Assembly: GCA_964452575.1 (NCBI GenBank)
Contig: CAYVMN010000153.1
Span: 1-11,007, forward strand
DNA length: 11,007 bases
Reading direction: 5' to 3'
Source: CAYVMN01 sp964452575
GTDB taxonomy: Bacteria; Desulfobacterota; DSM-4660; Desulfatiglandales; Desulfatiglandaceae
The position numbers were made by a program, and so were the translations under genes. The notes below the pieces were generated by a model. That model ran no database searches. It was not told the DNA's origin and worked only from the letters and a program-made list of their open reading frames with translations. Of the stretch, positions 1 to 5,441 are shown piece after piece; position 1 is the first letter of the stretch, and each line of letters begins with the position of its first letter.

Positions 1-77
1 TGATGCCGTCCTTTACGTCCTTTGGAAAAAAGACCCTCACGGTCCTCTGCCTTTCCTTGAAAACGCTAAAGTGTTAC
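1..77. repeat. End fragment of a dispersed inverted-repeat (MITE-like) element
   Basis: Read in reverse complement, this segment begins GTAACACTTTAGCG and carries GAGGGTCTTTTTTCCAAAGG and GACGTAAA. The same blocks occur in the left arm of the element at 5097-5403, and in reverse complement in its right arm. The match to the 5097 arm runs on to a shared ATCA, with two or three mismatches in the last 15 bases, so more of the element probably lies upstream of the window. Its outer end is only 10 bp from the AAGGAGG ribosome site of the first gene. Any promoter for that gene must therefore lie inside the element or upstream of it. I see no convincing -35/-10 pair in bases 1-100. Confidence 0.75.
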
Positions 78-102
78 CAATTCCGAAAAGGAGGTTTGAT
101 TG

Positions 103-2094
103 ATGGCTAAGCAAATATTTGATTGGGACTATTCATCGTATCCAGGGACAAAGAAGTACCCGAATCTATTCCAGCCGATCCAGATAGGGAATCTCATCAT
201 TCCGAACCGGATTAAGTACGCCGCCACTGAGGACAATTTTAACGACCACAATGGCTTTATAACCGATGCCGACGTCGCCTACATCCGAAGAAGGGCCGAG
301 GGCGTGGTAGGAGGGCTCTGCTTTATGCAGGGCGTGTATATGGATGAGGCCCGAAAAGGCCAGGGGTATGTGGGTCAGGCCGCGTGCTGGGACGATAAAT
401 ATATCCCCGGATTAAAGAGGATGGCCGATGCCATTCACGCTGAAAGGGCAGTTGCAGGGTTTCAGCTGATGGACTGCGGCCGTGTCGGCGCGGTGGATGT
501 TGCCTATGGCCATGGACCCTCCACGGTCCCCCAGCGTCTCCGTATCTTCAGGCCCATGCATGAAATGACAAAGGAAGAGATAAAGGAGATGGTCCAGCAA
601 CATGTTGACGCCGCCAGGAGGGGGATTGAGGCCGGATTCGACATCATGGAGATCTCGGGAATAGTGGGGTACCTGGTTTCCAATTTCATTTCCAGCTACA
701 CCAACCGGAGGACAGATGAGTATGGTGGAGATATCCGGGGAAGGATGAAGGCCGTGGTAGAAATCATCCGAGGGGTGAAGGGGGTATGCGGGCCTGATAT
801 CCCGGTGGGAATACGACTCTGCGCTGAAGAACTCCTGGATGATGTAAGGGGCAATACGCCTGAAGAGTCTATGGAGAGTTACAAGATTGCTGAAGAGGCC
901 GGGGTGGATTACATCAGCGTGACAGCAGGTTGGCAGGAATCCATTGTCCCTGTGATCAGCAGGGATGTTCCAATGGGCTCCTGGCTACGCCTGGCCAAGC
1001 GTGCCAAGGAGCATGTAAATGTACCCGTTCAAATGGCCTACAGGCTCTTTATACCGGAGCTTCCGGAAAAGGCCATTGCAGGAGGTGAGCTGGATATCTG
1101 GGAGATATGCCGGTCCATGATCGCGGATCCTCATATGCCAAAGAAGGTATTGGAGGGTAGGCAGGACGAGATAAGGCACTGTGTGGCGTGCAATCTCTGC
1201 CTTGCAAGACTCTTTCGGGATGCCCCCATGACCTGTTATATAAACCCTGCCTGCGCCCATGAACATGATGAGGACTTCTTCCCTAAGCCGGTAGAAGAGG
1301 GGGATAAGAAGGAGATCATGATTGTCGGAGCCGGCCCCGCTGGTCTTGAATGCGCATATGTAGCTGCACAAAGGGGACATGAGGTTCATGTCTATGACAA
1401 ACGGGAAGAGATCGGGGGCACTATCCTCGTGGCCTCCAAGGCGCCCTATGGGGATGACGAGCTAATGACCTGTATCAATTATCAAAAGACCATGTGTGAA
1501 AAATGCGGGGTCGAGTTCCATCTGGGCACCGAGGTGACAGAGGAGTTGATACAGGACGAAATGCCGGACAGCGTGGTCTTGGCAACGGGTCCTGTCTATC
1601 CCGAGATCCGGGGAACCATTGGAGAGGGGGCAAATATCGTTAATGTCCTCGATGTCCTTGGCGGCAGGGCCCAAGTGGGTGATAATGTCGTGGTGTGGGG
1701 AAATAGGAAGCCAGGGATCGGGTGTGCACTGCTCCTGGCCAAACAAGGGAAGAAGGTGACCATAGTTGGAAAGGAAAAGACAGCCGGTTTCGATGTAAAC
1801 CCCTCTTTTAAATGGCGCTACATGATCTATCTCAGGCAGAACCGCGTCATGGCCTATAATGACTGTGATATAGAAGAGGTCAAGGAAGGTGAAGTCATCG
1901 TGAAGACTTACGATGGGTATCGGTTTCCACTACGATGCGATACAGTAGTCGTATCCGAGCGTGGCGCAAACGATTGTCTAAAAGGCGTGGTCCAGGGAGA
2001 GGGTATCGAACTCTTTGTTATCGGAGATGCCTTGGTGCCCCGCAATATGTCCAGTGCCGTACACGATGGCTATCGGATCGGCCTTAGGATATAG
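103..2094 (+). CDS. Old-yellow-enzyme/TMADH-type flavin oxidoreductase, 2,4-dienoyl-CoA-reductase-like, with Fe-S and FAD domains
   Basis: This 663-aa protein has the three-part plan of 2,4-dienoyl-CoA reductase (FadH), trimethylamine dehydrogenase, BaiC/BaiH and 2-naphthoyl-CoA reductases. An FMN-binding TIM barrel covers about residues 20-355 (PNRIKYA at 34-40, RTDEYGGD at 203-210). A [4Fe-4S] site follows (C360, C363, C366, C378; spacing CX2CX2CX11C). An FAD/NAD(P)-type tail begins at VGAGPAG (408-414). Such enzymes move hydride between NAD(P)H or an electron carrier and a C=C or C-N bond, in the cytoplasm. The FadH catalytic Tyr166 is matched by Y190 (VGYL), but the His252 position is Q278 (GWQES). 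The barrel motif usually QLxHxGR reads QLMDCGR (D124), and the usual HGAHG reads SGIVG. The start is ATG 103, with AAGGAGG at 88-94 and an 8-base spacer; the TTG just before it is less likely. The next gene follows after 14 bp. The family is secure; the substrate is unknown, with an enoyl- or aryl-CoA an inference from context. Confidence 0.93.
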   Translation: MAKQIFDWDYSSYPGTKKYPNLFQPIQIGNLIIPNRIKYAATEDNFNDHNGFITDADVAYIRRRAEGVVGGLCFMQGVYMDEARKGQGYVGQAACWDDKYIPGLKRMADAIHAERAVAGFQLMDCGRVGAVDVAYGHGPSTVPQRLRIFRPMHEMTKEEIKEMVQQHVDAARRGIEAGFDIMEISGIVGYLVSNFISSYTNRRTDEYGGDIRGRMKAVVEIIRGVKGVCGPDIPVGIRLCAEELLDDVRGNTPEESMESYKIAEEAGVDYISVTAGWQESIVPVISRDVPMGSWLRLAKRAKEHVNVPVQMAYRLFIPELPEKAIAGGELDIWEICRSMIADPHMPKKVLEGRQDEIRHCVACNLCLARLFRDAPMTCYINPACAHEHDEDFFPKPVEEGDKKEIMIVGAGPAGLECAYVAAQRGHEVHVYDKREEIGGTILVASKAPYGDDELMTCINYQKTMCEKCGVEFHLGTEVTEELIQDEMPDSVVLATGPVYPEIRGTIGEGANIVNVLDVLGGRAQVGDNVVVWGNRKPGIGCALLLAKQGKKVTIVGKEKTAGFDVNPSFKWRYMIYLRQNRVMAYNDCDIEEVKEGEVIVKTYDGYRFPLRCDTVVVSERGANDCLKGVVQGEGIELFVIGDALVPRNMSSAVHDGYRIGLRI

Positions 2095-2108
2095 GGAGGA
2101 GGTCAAAA

Positions 2109-2639
2109 ATGCCAGTTAATGCAGAAAAGGAAATAACCACGCTATGGAGAAATCTCCACTCTGCCCAGAATGAGATTTGTAAGACCTATTACAGGTGGCG
2201 AGAGGTAGCCCTTGAAATAGCAGGGCCTGAGGCCAGGCCTGTAGATATTGCCCTCAAGGCCGCGGAAATGATTGGGGCGGATTTTGGGAAGAGTTTCCTC
2301 CCCCGACTAAACTGGCTTAAAGGCGAAGAGGCCTTCATGCTCAACCTCGGCAGCCAGCTTGCCGGCATGTGGGCAAATGAAGGGGCCGTTACAGCTGTCG
2401 AAAAGGGGGAAGGCCCTTCAGAGATCCTCATTAAATGCTCAAGGGATCCATGGCCGAGTTCTGCGAAGGAGTACGGCGTTCCCATGGAAGAGGTAGCCTT
2501 GGTGCGTGAACGGTTGTTTCAGACCGTATTGGCGGATGTCAGCGTCTTTTTCAATATTCCACTCAAGATCGAGATGCTCAAGGCCATCCCCAGGGGGGAG
2601 GGTGAATGGGTTTTCAGGCTCTACAAGGATCAAAACTAG
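2109..2639 (+). CDS. Conserved-looking 176-aa protein of unknown function
   Basis: I do not recognise this family with confidence. The protein is soluble, with no signal peptide or membrane segment. The N-terminal two thirds look helical (residues 5-60 are rich in A, E, K, L, W). The end looks like an alternating strand/helix (about 125-172, ending GEWVFRLYKD). The only cysteines are C24 and C110 (LIKCSRDPWP), so it is not an Fe-S protein by itself. The layout loosely resembles small V4R or ATC-hydrolase-like proteins (helical start, late CSRDPW-type turn, beta ending), but I could not confirm this. Start ATG 2109 has a strong purine-rich ribosome site (GGGAGGAGG at 2094-2102). It is packed between the OYE-like gene (14 bp) and a ferredoxin gene (15 bp), so a subunit, assembly or substrate-binding role with the reductase is a reasonable inference. 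Confidence 0.85.
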   Translation: MPVNAEKEITTLWRNLHSAQNEICKTYYRWREVALEIAGPEARPVDIALKAAEMIGADFGKSFLPRLNWLKGEEAFMLNLGSQLAGMWANEGAVTAVEKGEGPSEILIKCSRDPWPSSAKEYGVPMEEVALVRERLFQTVLADVSVFFNIPLKIEMLKAIPRGEGEWVFRLYKDQN

Positions 2640-2654
2640 CAGGGGGAGAGAATC

Positions 2655-2861
2655 ATGGCTGCTCAGATAAACTTGGACAAATGTCAAAGGTGCGGAGGGG
2701 AGATCCAGCCTGTGTGTGTTGAGGTCTGTCCGGATTCCGCAATAAGGGTTCAGGATGGCCGACCGGTGGTCACAGAGTTTATATGCGAAGACTGCAATGA
2801 ATGTGGTTCCGCCTGTCCCGACAAGGCGATCACGGTGCCGCTTGCCAAGGTGACTTTTTAG
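2655..2861 (+). CDS. Small 2[4Fe-4S] ferredoxin (first of two)
   Basis: This 68-aa protein has two cysteine clusters. The first is C10, C13, C21, C25 (CX2CX7CX3CP) and the second is C44, C47, C50, C54 (canonical CX2CX2CX3CP). The lengthened first motif is a known variant in ferredoxins and ferredoxin-like domains. Between the clusters is a short strand-turn (RVQDGRPVVT). No other domain is present, so it is a soluble one-electron carrier. It starts at ATG 2655 behind a purine-rich ribosome site around 2641-2648, 15 bp after the previous stop. Position suggests that it serves the OYE-like reductase or links it to the HdrA-type proteins downstream; the sequence does not show the direction of electron flow. 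Confidence 0.92.
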   Translation: MAAQINLDKCQRCGGEIQPVCVEVCPDSAIRVQDGRPVVTEFICEDCNECGSACPDKAITVPLAKVTF

Positions 2862-2905
2862 ACTGAGGCCTTAAATCGAGAATAGTCAGTGGAGAAGGGA
2901 GAGAG

Positions 2906-3340
2906 ATGAAAGTAAATAAGGTGGATCATATCTGTATTGCCGTCAAGGACCTGGAAAAGGCAAGAAAGATCTGGGAGCCCGTCTTGGGCAAGGGCAGGCC
3001 GGATGACGCCTATGTGGATGAGCCTGAAAAGATTAATGTTGCAAGATACTGGGTCGGAGAAGTCGGGTTTGAATTGATGGAGTCCACCTCCCCCGATGGA
3101 GATGTGGCCAAGTTCATCGAAAGGAACGGCGAAGGCATAATGCTTATCAGCTTCAATGTGGATAATACCCGTGAGGCCGTTGAGGAGTTAAGGACAAAGG
3201 ACTATCCCTTTATTCCGGACTCAAGGGGAGAGGTGGCCAGGCCCTTCCGTGATTGTGAATTCGCCTTTATTCATCCAAAGAAGATGAATGGGGTCCTGCT
3301 TGAGCTCATAGATTATAAGTGGGACGAGCTCAAGAAGTAG
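2906..3340 (+). CDS. VOC-family protein resembling methylmalonyl-CoA epimerase, metal site incomplete
   Basis: This 144-aa protein has the two-module VOC (glyoxalase/epimerase) fold and the landmarks of methylmalonyl-CoA epimerase: VDHICIAVKDLEKA at 6-19, ESTSPDGDVAKFIE near 59-72, and FIHPKKMNGVLLEL at 121-134. Epimerase binds a divalent metal through two His and one Glu (plus a Gln in some). H8 and E133 are present here. The block usually written GLHHIAF reads GIMLISF (77-83), so the second metal His is missing. It may be a divergent epimerase, a related CoA-ester isomerase, or a binding protein without catalysis. Start ATG 2906 follows a GGAGAAGGGAGAG ribosome region; the gap to the ferredoxin upstream is 44 bp. 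The family is secure, the function is not, and the setting fits acyl-CoA metabolism. Confidence 0.88.
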   Translation: MKVNKVDHICIAVKDLEKARKIWEPVLGKGRPDDAYVDEPEKINVARYWVGEVGFELMESTSPDGDVAKFIERNGEGIMLISFNVDNTREAVEELRTKDYPFIPDSRGEVARPFRDCEFAFIHPKKMNGVLLELIDYKWDELKK

Positions 3341-3365
3341 CGGCCGGCTGGGGCAGGTCTCACTG

Positions 3366-3575
3366 ATGGGCAAGCAGTATAAGACCTTTGAGGTCTATCT
3401 TGTCTATGTTGATCAGGACAGATGCGATGGATGTGAAGAATGCATAAAGTTTTGCCCTGTGGATGTCTTTGACTTTTCCAACAAGGCCTACCCGGTGCGT
3501 CAGCAAAACTGCCTTGGCTGTGGGACCTGCGTAGCCGTTTGCAAGTCTAAGGCCGTCATTGTAACCGAGATATGA
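3366..3575 (+). CDS. Small 2[4Fe-4S] ferredoxin (second of two)
   Basis: This 69-aa protein has two canonical clusters: C20, C23, C26, C30 (CDGCEECIKFCP) and C49, C52, C55, C59 (CLGCGTCVAVCK, with Lys where Pro is usual). A 19-residue stretch precedes the first cluster, much like the ferredoxin partners found next to anaerobic CoA-ester reductases. It is clearly different from the ferredoxin at 2655-2861, so the operon carries two distinct carriers. The ribosome site is weak (GGGGCAGG at 3350-3357, 8 bases before ATG 3366), which would favour lower translation or coupling to the VOC gene ending 25 bp upstream. Confidence 0.92.
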   Translation: MGKQYKTFEVYLVYVDQDRCDGCEECIKFCPVDVFDFSNKAYPVRQQNCLGCGTCVAVCKSKAVIVTEI

Positions 3576-3590
3576 TCCCACATTTGGGAT
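3575..3590 (+). other. Short perfect hairpin at the ferredoxin stop codon
   Basis: ATCCCA, a CATT loop, then TGGGAT gives a 6-bp perfect stem starting on the last base of the ferredoxin stop codon. No T-run follows, so it is a poor intrinsic terminator. It could be a processing or attenuating structure at the start of the 162-bp gap before the HdrA-like gene. The rest of that gap (3591-3737) is GC-rich, with further complementary blocks such as CTCCGGC (3635-3641) and GCCGGAG (3701-3707). I find no credible gene or promoter in it. Confidence 0.3.
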
Positions 3591-3737
3591 TTGGCCTCCG
3601 TCGCCCCAATTTAGCCTTGCCGCTTTAGCCCTCCCTCCGGCTTCCGGCTCGTCGCATACAGCTCGGAGAGGCCACAGGCCGCTGTAGGCCCCAACAACGG
3701 GCCGGAGACCGCCTTCAATCATGCCAGAGATGAGACC

Positions 3738-5090
3738 ATGAGCAATTCAATAATGATAATCGGAGCAGGTGTGGCCGGAATCAACTGTGCCCTTAACGCC
3801 GCCGACTATGGGACAAAGGTGTATCTGGTGGACGATACCCCCAGTATAGGGGGCATGATGGCCAGGCTGGACAAGACCTTCCCAACAAACGACTGCTCCA
3901 TATGTATTGAGGCCCCCCAGATGTACGAGGTGGATAATCATCCCAATATTGATATTCTGACCAATACGGAGGTCAGGAAGGTAAAGAAGGCAGGCAATAA
4001 TTTTGAGGTGAGACTGGTAAAAAAGGCCAAGTTCATTGATGAGGAAAGGTGCACCGGGTGTGGGGCCTGCATGGAGGCCTGCCCGGTCAGCATTCCTGAT
4101 GAGATGGATGGGAAGATCGGGGGCAACCGAAAGCTGATCTACATGCCCTTTCCCCAGGCAGTACCCAATGTTGCTGTGCTCGATCCGGATTGCCGATACG
4201 GCAAGATGCGCGGAGCAGGGTCCTGCGTGGGGGGGTGTGTCGTTGATTGCAGCCAGTGTCGAGAATGCCCTATCGCGTTGTGTGTGAAGGCCTGCCAGAA
4301 AGAGGGAAAGGATGCGGTTCGCCTGTGGCAGTCAAATAAGAACCTAAATCTGGAGGTCAAGAGTATCGTGGTGGCTTCAGGGATTGTGAACGCCAGACCA
4401 CCAAAAGGCCTTTACGGTTACGGCGTGCATCAAAATGTCATCACCAATATGGAATTTGAGAGATTGATGAATGCCGGTGGCCCAACTGCCGGACATATCA
4501 TAAGGCCGTCGGACAAGAGGCATGCAAAGAAGATTGCCTGGTACCAGTGTGCGGGCCGAGGCCTGGTCAATGGAGTGCCCTATTGTTCTAAGGTCTGCTG
4601 TATGATCGCAGCAAAGCAGACCATTATCACCAAGGAGCATGATCCCACGGTTGAGACCATCATATTCTATAATGATCTGAAGGCCTACGGGAAAGGTTTC
4701 TGGGGCTTCTACCTGAAGGCGAATGCAAGTGGTGTCAGGTATATCAGGGCGCGGCCTTACGACGTATTTGAGCTGCCCGAGACGAAAAACCTGACTATCA
4801 GGTATGAAGATCTTGAAACGGGTGAACTCAGGATGGACGAGGTAGAACTCCTTGTCCTCTCTACCGGACTTGTCCCAAATGATAGGAACGAGAGGCTGGC
4901 AAAGGTGTTGAAGATCGAGCTCGATAGGCTCGGTTTTTTCAAAGAGAGGGATCCCCTGATGGCCCCCTTGGAGACGAATGTGGAAGGTATATATTTGTGC
5001 GGGGGCGCTACCGGGCCCATAGATATCTCCGAATCGGTTGTCCAGGCCTGTGCTGTGAGTATGAAGGCGATCCTTAGGATTGAAAATTGA
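3738..5090 (+). CDS. hdrA: HdrA-like FAD/Fe-S flavoprotein, short form with inserted ferredoxin domain
   Basis: This 450-aa protein is an HdrA-type flavoprotein without the usual N-terminal domain or the C-terminal double ferredoxin. An FAD Rossmann motif GAGVAG lies at 9-14, followed by the hallmark TFPTNDCSIC (47-56). An inserted Fe-S region has C105, C108, C111, C115 and then C152, C163, C167, C171, C174, C177, C182, C186, enough for two or more clusters. The HdrA cysteine signature is at C271, C283, C287, C288. A closing FAD block (ETNVEGIYLCGGATGP) lies at 412-427. HdrA is the flavin subunit that can split electron pairs in heterodisulfide reductase; the shortened form recalls QmoA. The start is ATG 3738 with a weak GAGATGAG-type ribosome site; an ATG at 3721 reads into a stop within seven codons. 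Its last codons overlap a 7-bp repeat array. The partner is presumably the HdrA-MvhD fusion downstream. Confidence 0.92.
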   Translation: MSNSIMIIGAGVAGINCALNAADYGTKVYLVDDTPSIGGMMARLDKTFPTNDCSICIEAPQMYEVDNHPNIDILTNTEVRKVKKAGNNFEVRLVKKAKFIDEERCTGCGACMEACPVSIPDEMDGKIGGNRKLIYMPFPQAVPNVAVLDPDCRYGKMRGAGSCVGGCVVDCSQCRECPIALCVKACQKEGKDAVRLWQSNKNLNLEVKSIVVASGIVNARPPKGLYGYGVHQNVITNMEFERLMNAGGPTAGHIIRPSDKRHAKKIAWYQCAGRGLVNGVPYCSKVCCMIAAKQTIITKEHDPTVETIIFYNDLKAYGKGFWGFYLKANASGVRYIRARPYDVFELPETKNLTIRYEDLETGELRMDEVELLVLSTGLVPNDRNERLAKVLKIELDRLGFFKERDPLMAPLETNVEGIYLCGGATGPIDISESVVQACAVSMKAILRIEN

Positions 5091-5096
5091 GGATTG
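5076..5096. repeat. Left half of a 7-bp tandem array, AGGATTG / AAAATTG / AGGATTG
   Basis: Three head-to-tail heptamers of the form NNNATTG (AGGATTG, AAAATTG, AGGATTG) abut the left end of the inverted-repeat element. They include the last four codons and the stop codon of the HdrA-like gene. Three more units of the same form (ACGATTG, AAGATTG, GTGATTG) lie at 5405-5425 on the other side of the element. This suggests one array into which the element inserted. Confidence 0.7.
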
Positions 5097-5403
5097 GTAA
5101 CACTTTAGCGCTTTGAAAGATAGGTCGCCTCTGGCCCGAAGGGAGGACCGCGAGGGTCTTTTTTCCAAAGGACGTAAAAGACGGTATCATTTCATAGAAC
5201 GGCAGTGAGGTCTTAAACCTCATTACGCAACAGCCCCACAGGAGGACGTCCCTATGAAGATCCCTCTCCCCTGCCTGGCAGAACCTGTATTTAAAGCTAA
5301 GGGGGCGTTCCAGAGGCTGCAAAGAATTTGGGTTACGTCCTTTGGAAAAAAGACCCTCACGGTCCTCTTGCTCCTCAGCGTTTTCAAAGCACTAAAGTGT
5401 TAC
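5097..5403. mobile_element. 307-bp MITE-like element with long imperfect terminal inverted repeats
   Basis: The ends are GTAACACTTTAG(C/T)GCTTTGAAA and its reverse complement. Further in, both arms (about 5097-5177 and 5333-5403) share GAGGACCG(C/T)GAGGG and TCTTTTTTCCAAAGGACG in opposite orientation. A third copy of this end is at 1-77. The core (5178-5332) holds a 6-bp hairpin (TGAGGT at 5206-5211 with ACCTCA at 5217-5222) and the palindrome GGACGTCC (5244-5251), but no transposase. A small non-autonomous element is the best explanation. No clean target duplication is visible beyond the flanking ATTG-rich heptamers. In RNA the arms could form one long stem between the two HdrA-type genes. 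A 52-codon reading frame (5254-5412) starts in the core behind AGGAGG and runs through the right arm; I do not call it a gene. Bases 5091-5441 otherwise hold only this element and the heptamers. Confidence 0.72.
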
Positions 5404-5404
5404 G

Positions 5405-5425
5405 ACGATTGAAGATTGGTGATTG
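5405..5425. repeat. Right half of the 7-bp array, ACGATTG / AAGATTG / GTGATTG
   Basis: Three NNNATTG heptamers continue, beyond the element, the pattern seen at 5076-5096. The next seven bases (ATAAATG) contain one candidate start codon of the HdrA-MvhD gene. Changes in unit number here would alter the leader of that gene but not its coding frame. Confidence 0.65.
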
Positions 5426-5441
5426 ATAAATGGGGAATTTA

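Noticed and set aside
100..102. TTG as the start of the first gene
   Set aside because: ATG follows immediately at 103 and has the ideal 8-base spacing from AAGGAGG.
3575..3590. Rho-independent terminator after the second ferredoxin
   Set aside because: The stem is only 6 bp and is followed by TTGGCC rather than a T-run.
3360..3722. Minus-strand frame of 120 codons across the second ferredoxin and the gap
   Set aside because: More than half is antisense to a secure ferredoxin gene, and the rest is the structured GC-rich gap.
4377..5168. Long minus-strand frame (263 codons) opposite the HdrA-like gene
   Set aside because: It lies opposite clear HdrA motifs, has no recognisable motif of its own and crosses into the repeat element. 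The same goes for the 301-codon minus frame at 6450-7355 and the 224-codon one at 9581-10255.
5076..5425. CRISPR array
   Set aside because: The units are 7 bp with no spacers of constant length, and the larger inverted repeats occur only as one pair plus one extra end; no cas gene is present.
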